Source: Comamonadaceae bacterium UBA2121
GTDB lineage: Bacteria; Pseudomonadota; Gammaproteobacteria; Burkholderiales; Burkholderiaceae_C
Assembly: GCA_002331385.1 (NCBI GenBank)
Contig: DCYB01000003.1
Coordinates: forward strand, 106,001 to 170,000
Direction of reading: 5' to 3'
Length of the DNA stretch: 64,000 nucleotides
Notes under the pieces: generated by a model
Database searches by the model: none
Told to the model about the DNA's origin: nothing
The model's input: only the letters and a program-made list of their open reading frames with translations
Program-made: the position numbers and the translations under genes
Shown: positions 53,932 to 62,741 of the stretch, one piece after another
Numbering within the stretch: the first letter of the stretch is position 1
Layout of the letters: the number at the start of each line of letters is the position of its first letter

Positions 53932-53952
53932 TCGATATTCATTCGGTATCGA
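53932..53952. promoter_or_regulatory. LysR-type operator box
   Basis: TCGATA (53932-53937) and TATCGA (53947-53952) form a perfect inverted repeat spaced by 9 bp. It fits the T-N11-A pattern of LysR binding sites (ATA-N9-TAT) and lies between the divergent lysR and Bug genes, 9 bp from the lysR start. Confidence 0.7.
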
Positions 53953-54092
53953 AAGTGAAAAAAGTAATATTAGACTCAATCCCCGCGCCTGCATACAGTG
54001 TGGATTCCAGTAGAGGGTCGGTGATTGCGCGCGTGCGCATTGGTGTCCGGCCCGGGTTGATTTCGAAAAGAGACTTCCAAGGAGACATACCT

Positions 54093-55082
54093 ATGCGCTT
54101 TCATTTCCGCAGAGCCACCCTGCGCGCCATCGCCGGCGCCGGTTTGATGACCATTGCCGCATTCGGCGCGCCGCTGGTGCAGGCAGATACCTTTCCCTCG
54201 CGCGCAATCAAGTTCATCGTGCCCTTCGGGCCCGGCAGCGGCACCGACACCTCGGCCAGATACTTTGCCAAGAAGCTGCAGGACATCACCGGACAGGCCG
54301 TGGTGGTAGAGAACAAACCCGGTGCCAACGGCTTCATCGCTGTGAAGCAGGTGTTGAGCGCGCCAGCGGACGGCTACACCGTATTCATCGGCTCCAACTC
54401 CACACTGGCGGTGAACGCGGCCCTGTTCAAGCAACTGCCGTACGACCCCGTGGCCGACTTCTCGCCGCTCACCATGATGATGCGCTCCCCCGCCATGCTG
54501 GCCGTGACGCCGGGCGCAAAGTACAACGACCTGAAGGGGCTGATCGCGTATGCCAAGGCCAACCCCGGCAAGGTGAACTTTGGCGCGGGCTCGGCAGGGT
54601 ATCAACTCATGGGCGAGCTGCTGAACGACGCCGCCAAGATCGAAACCCTGCACGTACCGTTCAAGGGCGCGGGTGAAACCATGACGGCCGTCTCCAGTGG
54701 CACGGTCGATTACACCTTCGCGGAAGTGACCGCCGTGCAGGAGCTGGCCAAGGGTGGCCGGGTGAAGGTGTTCGGCGTTGCCAGCGACAAGCGCGTGGCC
54801 TCGTCGCACGACGTTCCGACCATCGCCGAAGCGGGTCTGCCCGGTTTTGAAGCCTACACGTGGGTGGGCGCGATGGTGAGCGCCAAGACGCCTGCGGCCG
54901 AGACGGCCAAGCTGGCGGACCTGTTCATGCAAATCTCCAAGATGGACGAAACCCGAGCGTTCTACGAAAAGCTGGGCGCCACGCCGATGACCGGTGGTCC
55001 GCAGCAGATGCGCGAATTCCAGAAGAACGAGATCGCGCTGTGGAAGCGCATCGTCGTGCAGGCCAAGGTTCCCCAGCAATGA
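54093..55082 (+). CDS. Bug/TctC family periplasmic substrate-binding protein
   Basis: The 329-residue receptor has a signal peptide (FRRATLRAIAGAGLMTIAAFG) with cleavage near VQA|DTFPS. The Bug motifs are AIKFIVPFGPGSGTDTSAR, GQAVVVENKPGANG and HVPFKGAGETMTAV. It has a strong AAGGAG SD. It is the first gene of a LysR-controlled catabolic operon and overlaps the CaiB gene by 4 nt, so it is likely to bind the substrate acid of the pathway. Confidence 0.94.
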   Translation: MRFHFRRATLRAIAGAGLMTIAAFGAPLVQADTFPSRAIKFIVPFGPGSGTDTSARYFAKKLQDITGQAVVVENKPGANGFIAVKQVLSAPADGYTVFIGSNSTLAVNAALFKQLPYDPVADFSPLTMMMRSPAMLAVTPGAKYNDLKGLIAYAKANPGKVNFGAGSAGYQLMGELLNDAAKIETLHVPFKGAGETMTAVSSGTVDYTFAEVTAVQELAKGGRVKVFGVASDKRVASSHDVPTIAEAGLPGFEAYTWVGAMVSAKTPAAETAKLADLFMQISKMDETRAFYEKLGATPMTGGPQQMREFQKNEIALWKRIVVQAKVPQQ

Positions 55083-56344
55083 GCGAAGCCGAACGGGGCC
55101 ACGGCCACGGCGGAGCCAACAACGGCGCGCTGCGGCACATCAAGGTGCTGGACCTCTCGCGCGTGCTGGCCGGGCCGTGGGCCAGCCAGACGCTGGGCGA
55201 TCTGGGCGCGGAGATCATCAAGATCGAGCGTCCCGGAACGGGCGACGACACGCGTGCGTGGGGTCCGCCTTTCGTGCAGGATGCTGAGGGCAACGCCACC
55301 GGCGAGTCGGCCTACTACATGTGTGCCAACCGCAACAAGCAGTCCGTCGCCGTGGATTTCACCCAGCCCGAAGGGCAGGCGCTGGTCCAGCGACTGGCCG
55401 CGCAGTGCGACGTGCTGGTGGAAAACTTCAAGACCGGTGGGCTGGTGCAGTACGGGCTGGATTACGCCAGTCTGGCGCGCATCAACCCGCGGCTGGTGTA
55501 CTGCTCGGTGACAGGTTTCGGCCAGGACGGGCCTTACGCGCACCGTGCGGGATACGACTTTCTCATCCAGGGCATGGGCGGGCTCATGAGCGTCACCGGC
55601 AAGCCGGACGGCGAGCCCGGAGGCGGTCCCGTGAAAGTGGGCGTGGCGCTGACCGACATCCTCACCGGGCTGTACGCGAGCACCGCCATCCTCGCGGCAT
55701 TGCAGGCGCGCGAGCATACCGGGCGCGGCCAGCACATCGATCTGGCCTTGCTGGATGTGCAGGTGGCATGCCTTGCCAATCAGGGCATGAACTATCTCTA
55801 CAGTGGCAACGTGCCGCAGCGCATGGGCAACGCGCATCCGAACACGGTGCCGTATCAGGACTTTCCCACGGCGGACGGGTACATGATTCTCGCCATCGGT
55901 AACGATGGCCAATTCGCGCGCTTCTGCAATGGTGCGGGCATGCCGGAATGGGCGCAGGATGCGCGCTTCATGACCAATGCGGCGCGCCTGGCGCACCGCG
56001 TCGAATTGGTGGCGATGATTCGCGCCCTCACGGTCACGCGCACGACCAAGGAATGGATCGCGCTGCTGGAGCAGCACGCCGTGCCGTGCGGCCCGATCAA
56101 CACCGTGCAAGACGTGTTCGACGATCCGCAGGTGAAGGCGCGTGGCATGCAGCGGGCGATGCAGCACCCGCAAGCCGGCGACGTGCCCATTGTCGCCAGC
56201 CCGATCCGGCTATCGGATACGCCCGTGGCCTATCGCCGCGCGCCCCCGCAATTGGGTCAGCACACCGACGACGTGCTGGCAAAACACCTGCAGATGGACG
56301 AGCAGGAACTCGCGCATCTGCGCCAGATTGGAGTATTGGCATGA
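55079..56344 (+). CDS. CaiB/BaiF family (class III) CoA-transferase
   Basis: The 421-residue protein moves CoA from an acyl-CoA donor to an acid. It has the N-terminal SRVLAGPWASQTLGDLGAEI and the middle motif CSVTGFGQDGPYAHRAGYDF, where the Asp of GYDF aligns with the catalytic aspartate of the family. It overlaps the Bug stop codon by 4 nt and the following dehydrogenase start by 4 nt. In this operon it likely activates the carried acid to its CoA thioester. Confidence 0.94.
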   Translation: MSEAERGHGHGGANNGALRHIKVLDLSRVLAGPWASQTLGDLGAEIIKIERPGTGDDTRAWGPPFVQDAEGNATGESAYYMCANRNKQSVAVDFTQPEGQALVQRLAAQCDVLVENFKTGGLVQYGLDYASLARINPRLVYCSVTGFGQDGPYAHRAGYDFLIQGMGGLMSVTGKPDGEPGGGPVKVGVALTDILTGLYASTAILAALQAREHTGRGQHIDLALLDVQVACLANQGMNYLYSGNVPQRMGNAHPNTVPYQDFPTADGYMILAIGNDGQFARFCNGAGMPEWAQDARFMTNAARLAHRVELVAMIRALTVTRTTKEWIALLEQHAVPCGPINTVQDVFDDPQVKARGMQRAMQHPQAGDVPIVASPIRLSDTPVAYRRAPPQLGQHTDDVLAKHLQMDEQELAHLRQIGVLA

Positions 56345-57498
56345 GTACCCTGGACTCATTGAGCCTCACACGCATTCCCGCCGCGGACGAAGCGCTGCGC
56401 GCCGAAGTACGCGCCTTCCTCACCGAAGCCACGCGCGACATGCCGGCGCATATCCGCGCGCGTTCATGGGGCGGCTACAACACCGAGTTCAGCCGCAAGC
56501 TGGGCGCCAAAGGCTGGGTCGGCGTGACGCTGCCGCCGGAGTATGGCGGCGGCGGTCGCAGCGCTTTCACGCGCTATGTGCTGGTGGAGGAGTTCCTCAA
56601 TTTCGGCGCGCCCGTGGGCTCGCACTGGATCGCTGACCGCCAGAGCGCGCCGCTGATCCTGAAGTACGGCACCGAGGCGCAAAAGCAGTTCTACATTCCC
56701 AAGGTCTGCAAGGGCGAGGCGTTCTTTTGCATCGGCATGAGCGAGCCTAACTCGGGCTCTGATCTGGCCAGCGTGCGCACCAGGGCCGTGCCCAATGACA
56801 AGGGCTTTCTGCTCAACGGCCAGAAGATCTGGACCACCAACGCGCACCACTGCCAATACATGATCGCGCTAGTGCGCACCTCGGGCACCAGCGAGGACAG
56901 GCACAAGGGCCTGTCGCAGGTGATCGTCGATCTGTCGCTACCCGGCGTGACCGTGCGCCCGATTCAGGATCTCTCCGGCGACAGCCATTTCTGCGAAGTG
57001 TTTTTCGAGAACGTGCAATTGGGTGCCGATGCGCTCATCGGCAGCGAAGGGCAGGGCTGGGAACAGGTCACCGCCGAACTCGCGTTCGAGCGCAGTGGGC
57101 CCGAGCGCCTGTTCTCCTCCATCGTGCTGTTCGACCAGTGGCTGGACTATGTGCGCACGCCGCAGGGCCGCACATCGTCGGCGCAGCAGTTGGCGGGCCG
57201 CGTGTTGACCGAGTTGGCACCGCTGCGCGCGATGTCGGTGTCCGTGCAGGAAAAGCTTACGCGCGGCGAAAGTCCCATCGTCGAGGCGGCGTTGGTCAAA
57301 GAGTTGGGCACGACACTGGAGCAGTTCATTCCCGCCGCGATCGCTGAAGACCTGTTTTCACGCGATGCGGAAGACATTCCCGTGGAACTGCTCATGACGC
57401 TGAAATACGTGACCGAAGCATCGCCCTCGTTCTCGCTGCGCGGCGGCACACGCGACATCCTGCGCGGCATGATTGCGCGCGGCCTGGGCTTGCGTTGA
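56341..57498 (+). CDS. Acyl-CoA dehydrogenase family protein (first of pair)
   Basis: The 385-residue flavoprotein has the three-domain acyl-CoA dehydrogenase fold: VGVTLPPEYGGGGRSAF and CIGMSEPNSGSDLASV in the N-terminal half, WTTNAHHCQYMIALVRT in the middle, and the C-terminal LRGGTRDILRGMIARGLGLR. Near the usual catalytic-base position (YEGT in medium-chain enzymes) the sequence reads RGGT, so the base may be provided elsewhere or by its partner. It overlaps the CaiB stop by 4 nt. Confidence 0.9.
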   Translation: MSTLDSLSLTRIPAADEALRAEVRAFLTEATRDMPAHIRARSWGGYNTEFSRKLGAKGWVGVTLPPEYGGGGRSAFTRYVLVEEFLNFGAPVGSHWIADRQSAPLILKYGTEAQKQFYIPKVCKGEAFFCIGMSEPNSGSDLASVRTRAVPNDKGFLLNGQKIWTTNAHHCQYMIALVRTSGTSEDRHKGLSQVIVDLSLPGVTVRPIQDLSGDSHFCEVFFENVQLGADALIGSEGQGWEQVTAELAFERSGPERLFSSIVLFDQWLDYVRTPQGRTSSAQQLAGRVLTELAPLRAMSVSVQEKLTRGESPIVEAALVKELGTTLEQFIPAAIAEDLFSRDAEDIPVELLMTLKYVTEASPSFSLRGGTRDILRGMIARGLGLR

Positions 57499-57521
57499 TC
57501 GATCTGGAAAAGGAAAGAATC

Positions 57522-58550
57522 ATGGACATGAATGATGACGTCTTTGCCGACGCAGCGCGGCAGGTGCTGGCCGATCAGTGCACACCGCAGGTGGTGCGTG
57601 CGATCGAGGAAGGCGCGAACGGCGCAGCCGAAACGGCGGCATTGTGGGAGCAACTGGAAGCCACCGGTCTTGCCGACGCCATGTTGGACGAAGAGCAGGG
57701 CGGGGCCGGTCTGGGGCTGGGCGCGGTGTTCGGCGTGTTGGAGCAATGCGGTGCGCACGCGCTGCCTCTGCCGCTGGCCGACACCATGGTGGCGCGAGCC
57801 TTGCTCGCTCTGGCGCACGTAGATGCGCCCCGATCGCGCATCGTGTTGGCGCGCGGCGTGCAGTCGGCGGACGGCGGTGTGCAATGCGCACTCGTGCGCA
57901 ATGCGCGCGTGGCGCAGGCCGTGCTGGTGCAGGCGGGCGATGCGTGGCGCCTGATGCCGATGGACGGGGCGCAGCAAACGGTGCAGGCATTGGCGCTCGA
58001 TGCGGGCCTTGCGTGGACCGCCGCGCAGTGGCAAGCCGCGCCGTCGCTCGCCTTGCCGCCAACTTTCGATGTGCGCACGCTGCAGGCGGCGGTCACGTCG
58101 GCGCAGATGGCGGGGGCGCTCAAGACCGTGTTCGACCGCACGCTGCAATATGCCAACGAGCGCCAGCAGTTTGGCCGTCCCATCGGCAAGTTCCAGGCCA
58201 TCCAGCATCAATTGGCGGTGATGAGCGAGCATGTCTTCGCTGCACGCATGGCTGCGCAATTAGGCTGCAGCGGCGAGGGCATCGAAGCCGATCGCCTGCG
58301 CGTGGCCACAGGCAAGGCGCGTTGCAGCCAGGCGGCGCTGGCGGTGTCGGAGACGGCGCACGCCATTCACGGTGCCATTGGCTTCACTGAAGAATACGAT
58401 CTGCAATTGTTCACGCGCCGCCTGCACGCATGGCGCCAGACGGCGGGCAGTGAAAGCTACTGGCAAGGCGTGGCGGGCGAGGCGCTGTTGGCGCACCGTG
58501 GACTCACGCTCGACCTCATCCGCCGCATCACCGACGTGGAAAACGTCTGA
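57522..58550 (+). CDS. Acyl-CoA dehydrogenase family protein (second of pair)
   Basis: The 342-residue protein is shorter than the first and has recognisable acyl-CoA dehydrogenase parts: GLADAMLDEEQGGAGLGLGA near the N-terminus, ERQQFGRPIGKFQAIQHQLA in the C-terminal helical domain, and HAIHGAIGFTEEYDLQLFTRRLHAW. It probably forms a heteromeric enzyme with the product of the preceding gene, as is common for paired acyl-CoA dehydrogenases in such operons. The ATG at 57522 has an AAAGGAAAG SD. Confidence 0.9.
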   Translation: MDMNDDVFADAARQVLADQCTPQVVRAIEEGANGAAETAALWEQLEATGLADAMLDEEQGGAGLGLGAVFGVLEQCGAHALPLPLADTMVARALLALAHVDAPRSRIVLARGVQSADGGVQCALVRNARVAQAVLVQAGDAWRLMPMDGAQQTVQALALDAGLAWTAAQWQAAPSLALPPTFDVRTLQAAVTSAQMAGALKTVFDRTLQYANERQQFGRPIGKFQAIQHQLAVMSEHVFAARMAAQLGCSGEGIEADRLRVATGKARCSQAALAVSETAHAIHGAIGFTEEYDLQLFTRRLHAWRQTAGSESYWQGVAGEALLAHRGLTLDLIRRITDVENV

Positions 58551-58581
58551 CGCCATTCATCCCATTCCAAGGAGACAACCC

Positions 58582-59370
58582 ATGTCCTTTCTGACCATCG
58601 AACGCGACGGCGCCGTGCTCGTCGCCACCATGAACCAGCCCGAAACGCGCAACGCCCTCACCGGCAATACGGCGGTGGATGAATTCGTCGCACTGTGCGA
58701 TCAGGTGCGCGCGGACACCAGCGTGAAGGTGGTGATCATCACCGGCGCGGGACCGATCTTCAGCTCCGGCGGCAACGTGAAGGACATGAAGCGCTTCTTT
58801 GACGATGCGCTCACGCCCGACATGATCCGTGAGGAATACCGCAACGGCATCCAGCGCATTCCCAATGCGCTCTACCAACTCGACGTGCCCGTGATCTGCG
58901 CCATCAACGGCCCGGCGATTGGCGCGGGGCTCGATCTGACCTGCATGTGCGACATCCGCATCGCCTCCGACAACGCCACCTTTGCCGAGAGCTTCGTGCG
59001 CGTGGGCATCGTGCCCGGAGATGGCGGCGCTTGGTTGCTGCCGCGTGCCGTGGGCATGGCCAAGGCCAGCGAAATGGCCTTCACCGGAGAGGCCATCAAC
59101 GCGCAGGAAGCGCTGGCGTTCGGCCTCGTCTCGCGCGTGGTGCCCGCTGACCAATTGTTGGCCGAGGCCAGGAAGTTGGCTGACAAGATAGCCGCGAACC
59201 CCGGCGCGGTGATGCGCATGACCAAGCGCCTGCTGCGCGAGGGCGAGCATGCATCGCTCGCATCCCTGCTCGAACTCTCCGCAGGCTATCAGGCCATTGC
59301 GCATAAAACTGCCGATCACCGCGAAGCTGTCACGGCTTTCATGGAAAAGCGTCCACCGAATTTTCAGTGA
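58582..59370 (+). CDS. Crotonase-superfamily (enoyl-CoA hydratase/isomerase-like) protein
   Basis: The 262-residue crotonase has the oxyanion-hole segment SSGGNVKDMKRF and INGPAIGAGLDLTCMCDIRI, then SFVRVGIVPGDGGAWLLPRA. Aligned by eye with enoyl-CoA hydratase, the two catalytic glutamates (CELA and QPE positions) are replaced, the first by Asp. Isomerase, dehydratase or another crotonase reaction is as likely as simple hydration. It is the last gene of the LysR-regulated operon with an AAGGAG SD. Confidence 0.88.
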   Translation: MSFLTIERDGAVLVATMNQPETRNALTGNTAVDEFVALCDQVRADTSVKVVIITGAGPIFSSGGNVKDMKRFFDDALTPDMIREEYRNGIQRIPNALYQLDVPVICAINGPAIGAGLDLTCMCDIRIASDNATFAESFVRVGIVPGDGGAWLLPRAVGMAKASEMAFTGEAINAQEALAFGLVSRVVPADQLLAEARKLADKIAANPGAVMRMTKRLLREGEHASLASLLELSAGYQAIAHKTADHREAVTAFMEKRPPNFQ

Positions 59371-59532
59371 GCCAGCACCCGAGCCTAAAAAGAAAGCGTG
59401 TATTCACTACCTCAAATCACTGCGCCAATTAACGGATTTGTGCAATGACGTATGAGGTAGGGGTGTAATTTTCTATGGTCGATTGAATCAAGGAATGCCC
59501 ATTTAGAGGATCGGAACCTTCATAATGCCACT

Positions 59533-60156
59533 ATGACCGTTCCACAAAAACGCTTCTCGATGATCCGCGAGTTTCACCTCGCGGATTGGTTCACACTGGG
59601 GAATGCCATCTGCGGCGTGGGCGCGCTGTTTTCGGCGATGACGTACCTCGCGACGGCGGATGTCACTCACATTTACTTCGCTGCGGCGCTCGTTTTTGCA
59701 GCGCTCGTGTTCGATGTGCTTGATGGCCGCATTGCACGCTGGCGGCAAAAATCCTCCGCCATGGGGCGCGAACTGGATTCTTTGGCCGACGTGATCTCAT
59801 TCGGCGTTGCTCCCGCCATCATTGCCTACGCCTGCGGCATGCAGGGGCTGTATGACCGCGTCGTGCTCGCGTTCTTCGTGGCATGTGGCGTGTCGCGTCT
59901 GGCGCGCTACAACGTGACGGCGGAAACGCTGTCCGACGGACCTTCCGGCAAGGTGAAGTATTTCGAGGGTACGCCCATCCCCACATCGTTTGTGCTGGTG
60001 TTGGTGCTGGCCATCGCCGCGTCGTTGGGCGCGGTCGGTGAACACTTGTGGTTCGGCAAGGTAATGATTGGCGGCTTCACGCTGCACCCCCTGGTGTTGA
60101 TGTTTGCGCTATCCGGCTCACTCATGATTAGCCGGGTCAAGATTCCGAAGCTCTGA
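59533..60156 (+). CDS. pssA: CDP-diacylglycerol-serine O-phosphatidyltransferase
   Basis: The 207-residue inner-membrane enzyme makes phosphatidylserine, the first step to phosphatidylethanolamine. The catalytic motif D-G-x2-A-R-x8-G-x3-D-x3-D is complete (LDGRIARW, then GRELDSLAD). Several membrane segments follow. The identity as serine-specific rests on overall pattern and length and is likely but not certain. It is a single-gene unit with a strong terminator. Confidence 0.88.
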   Translation: MTVPQKRFSMIREFHLADWFTLGNAICGVGALFSAMTYLATADVTHIYFAAALVFAALVFDVLDGRIARWRQKSSAMGRELDSLADVISFGVAPAIIAYACGMQGLYDRVVLAFFVACGVSRLARYNVTAETLSDGPSGKVKYFEGTPIPTSFVLVLVLAIAASLGAVGEHLWFGKVMIGGFTLHPLVLMFALSGSLMISRVKIPKL

Positions 60157-60172
60157 ATCTGCCAATCTCCCG

Positions 60173-60214
60173 AAAAAAAGGCCCGCTGACGGACAACGTC
60201 TGCGGGCTTTTTTT
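60173..60214 (+). terminator. Rho-independent terminator after pssA
   Basis: An A-tract and the stem GCCCGC pair with GCGGGC followed by eight T residues. The terminator is symmetric and lies between pssA and the minCDE unit. Confidence 0.88.
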
Positions 60215-60697
60215 TCGACTTAACTCGCGATCAAACCTTGCTGCGGCGAGGCCATGGTAGCGCTGCCATGACCCCCATTGCGCGCGGCAGCCACATGCGG
60301 GCAGAACGGTTCGGCGCAATTCATAGTTCGTATTGCTGTGATTTTTCAAGGCAAATGGCACTGACTGGGCGCCCGGTTGCAAAGCGATGCAATTTGCCGC
60401 TTTGGCGTGTCAGGCGCGAGAATGTCTCTCGCAAACAGATAGGTAGCTGGCCCGAAAGGCATTGCGAGAGGCTATGCCGAAACGTCCTGATGCAGGCAGG
60501 GCGGCGGCGCGCTGTACACTTCGTGGTTAACGTGCCTGTTTGAAGGCCAATCTGGGGCTGGTATTGCGCCGAAATGCGCAGTTCATGCGCCGAAAGGCCT
60601 GCAAGCGGGTTCATCTGCAGTGGCGGCGGTTCGGTTGTCCGATATGACGGGGCCGAGGCGCAGGCACTGATATCGAGTTTCCCCATCACTCCAGTTC
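60215..60697. other. Intergenic region upstream of minC
   Basis: This 483-bp stretch has no recognisable gene, RNA or repeat. It should hold the promoter of minCDE, but I saw no convincing -35/-10 pair or palindrome. Confidence 0.4.
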
Positions 60698-61453
60698 ATG
60701 GCCGTTGATACGGCGGGACAGTCCCGCACCAGTTTTGACCTCAAGAGCGCCCAGTTGCCCGTCGTGGCCGTGGTGCTCAAGAGCACGGATATTTCCGCAT
60801 TCGCAGCCGATTTGGCGGCTCGCGTGGCCGACGACCCCGAATTTTTCGACAACGATCCGGTCCTCATCGATCTGGCCGCCGTGCGCGAGTCTCCCGATGC
60901 CATCGATTTCGTCGCCATGATCGAGGCCCTGCGCGAGCACCATACGCAACCTGTGGCCGTGCGCGGCGGCAGCGCCGAGCAGATTCAGACTGCGCACGAG
61001 GCGGGGCTGATCGCCGCGCCGGATGCGCCGGTGCGCGAAAAGTCTGCCCAGCCCGAAGTGCGCGAGGTCATCCGCGAAGTGGTGCGCGAAGTGCACGTTC
61101 CCGTCGAAGTGCCCGGCGAAGGCGTGCCCACCGTGGTGGTGGACAAGCCCTTGCGCTCGGGCCAGCAGGTCTATGCACGCGGCGGCGATCTGGTGGTGAT
61201 GGCCATGGTCAGCTTTGGCGCCGAGGTGATTGCCGACGGCAACATCCACGTCTACGCCCCGCTGCGCGGTCGCGCCATTGCGGGTGCGCGCGGCAATACC
61301 GAAGCGCGGATTTTCGGCACCTGCATGGAGCCGCAGTTGGTCTCCATCGCCGGCATGTACCGCGCCATCGAGACCGATCTGCCTGCCGACGTGCGCGGCA
61401 AGCCCGCCCAGGTGCGGCTGGATGGCGAAAAGCTGCTCATCGAGCCGCTTTGA
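60698..61453 (+). CDS. minC: Septum site-determining protein MinC
   Basis: The 251-residue protein has the N-terminal MinC domain (KSAQLPVVAVVLKS) and the C-terminal beta-helix domain (RSGQQVYARGGDLVVMAMVSFGAEVIADGNIHVYAPLRGRAIAGARG) that binds MinD and FtsZ. It blocks FtsZ polymerisation away from midcell. It is the first gene of minC-minD-minE. Confidence 0.95.
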   Translation: MAVDTAGQSRTSFDLKSAQLPVVAVVLKSTDISAFAADLAARVADDPEFFDNDPVLIDLAAVRESPDAIDFVAMIEALREHHTQPVAVRGGSAEQIQTAHEAGLIAAPDAPVREKSAQPEVREVIREVVREVHVPVEVPGEGVPTVVVDKPLRSGQQVYARGGDLVVMAMVSFGAEVIADGNIHVYAPLRGRAIAGARGNTEARIFGTCMEPQLVSIAGMYRAIETDLPADVRGKPAQVRLDGEKLLIEPL

Positions 61454-61566
61454 GATGGAGGAAGGCGTTTTGCGCTTACACAGTACACAATGGCACACCC
61501 ATTCGACGGGCTGGCTTCCATCGTCAGACTCACTTTCATTGAAAACAAGCAAGGACTTTGCATAAC

Positions 61567-62379
61567 ATGGCCAAAATCGTCGTCGTGACCTCCGGCAAGG
61601 GTGGCGTGGGCAAAACCACCACCAGTGCCGCTTTTGCTTCCGGCCTCGCGCTGGCCGGCCACAAGACAGCGGTAATCGACTTTGACGTCGGTCTGCGCAA
61701 TCTCGACCTGATCATGGGTTGCGAGCGGCGCGTGGTGTATGACCTGATCAACGTGATCCAGGGCGAGGCCAATCTCAATCAGGCACTCATCAAGGACAAG
61801 CAGTGCGACAACCTGTTTGTCCTCGCCGCCAGCCAGACGCGCGACAAGGACGCGCTCACGCAAGAAGGCGTTGGCAAGGTGCTCAAGGATCTGGCGGACA
61901 TGGACTTCGAGTACATCATCTGCGATTCGCCCGCGGGCATCGAAAGTGGTGCGCTCATGGCAATGCACTATGCGGACGAAGCGCTGCTGGTGACCAATCC
62001 CGAAGTTTCTTCCGTGCGCGACTCCGACCGCATCCTGGGCATGCTCGGCAGCAAGACCAAGCGCGCCATCGATGGCGGCGAGCCCGTAAAGGAGCACCTG
62101 CTCATCACGCGCTACAACCCCAATCGCGTGGAAGACGGCCAGATGCTGAGCCTGACCGATATTCAGGACATCCTGCGCATCAAGCTCATCGGCGTGATTC
62201 CAGAGTCGGAGACTGTGCTGCAGGCATCCAACCAGGGCCTGCCAGCGATCCACCTGAAGGGTTCGGACGTGTCCGAATCCTATAAGGATGTGGTCGCCCG
62301 CTTCCTGGGTGAAGAAAAACCCATGCGATTCATCGACGCCGAGAAGCCCGGCTTCTTCAAGCGCATCTTCGGGAGGTAA
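61567..62379 (+). CDS. minD: Septum site-determining ATPase MinD
   Basis: The 270-residue ParA-family ATPase has the deviant Walker motif SGKGGVGKTTTS with Lys11 and Lys16, and DFDVGLRNLDLIMG. The C-terminal membrane-targeting helix is EKPGFFKRIFGR. It recruits MinC and MinE to the membrane and drives the pole-to-pole oscillation. The start at 61567 (MAKIVVV) is the family start; 61558 is in frame but adds MHN. Confidence 0.97.
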   Translation: MAKIVVVTSGKGGVGKTTTSAAFASGLALAGHKTAVIDFDVGLRNLDLIMGCERRVVYDLINVIQGEANLNQALIKDKQCDNLFVLAASQTRDKDALTQEGVGKVLKDLADMDFEYIICDSPAGIESGALMAMHYADEALLVTNPEVSSVRDSDRILGMLGSKTKRAIDGGEPVKEHLLITRYNPNRVEDGQMLSLTDIQDILRIKLIGVIPESETVLQASNQGLPAIHLKGSDVSESYKDVVARFLGEEKPMRFIDAEKPGFFKRIFGR

Positions 62380-62381
62380 CG

Positions 62382-62651
62382 ATGATGTCCCTGTTGTCCT
62401 TCCTTCTGGGGGAGAAGAAAAAAACCGCCTCGGTGGCCAAGGAACGCCTGCAGATCATTCTCGCCCACGAGCGCAGTGGCCGCAGTGCGGGTCAGCCCGA
62501 CTACCTGCCGGCCTTGCAGCGCGAACTGGTGGCGGTGATCAGCAAATACATTTCCATCAACGCCGATGACATCAAGGTGCACCTGGAACGTCAAGACAAT
62601 CTGGAAGTGCTGGAAGTCAAGATCGAGCTACCCGAAGTGGCCACCAAGTAA
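62382..62651 (+). CDS. minE: Cell division topological specificity factor MinE
   Basis: The 89-residue protein has the N-terminal membrane-binding and MinD-interacting part (SLLSFLLGEKKKTASVAKERL) and the C-terminal topological specificity domain (VHLERQDNLEVLEVKIELPE). It stimulates MinD ATP hydrolysis. It is 2 bp after minD with a GGAGG SD; starts at 62382 or 62385 (the usual MSLLSF) are both plausible. Confidence 0.96.
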   Translation: MMSLLSFLLGEKKKTASVAKERLQIILAHERSGRSAGQPDYLPALQRELVAVISKYISINADDIKVHLERQDNLEVLEVKIELPEVATK

Positions 62652-62684
62652 GACTTCGCGCTTCCCGACGCGCACCCCCTAAAG

Positions 62685-62720
62685 CGAGCCCGCGCCAGCA
62701 GATGGCCGGGCTCGTTTTTT
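62685..62720 (+). terminator. Rho-independent terminator after minE
   Basis: CGAGCCCG (62685-62692) pairs with CGGGCTCG (62707-62714) and is followed by a T-tract. It lies between minE and the convergent flavin reductase gene. Confidence 0.8.
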
Positions 62721-62741
62721 GTTGGCTGACCGTTGTCAGGG

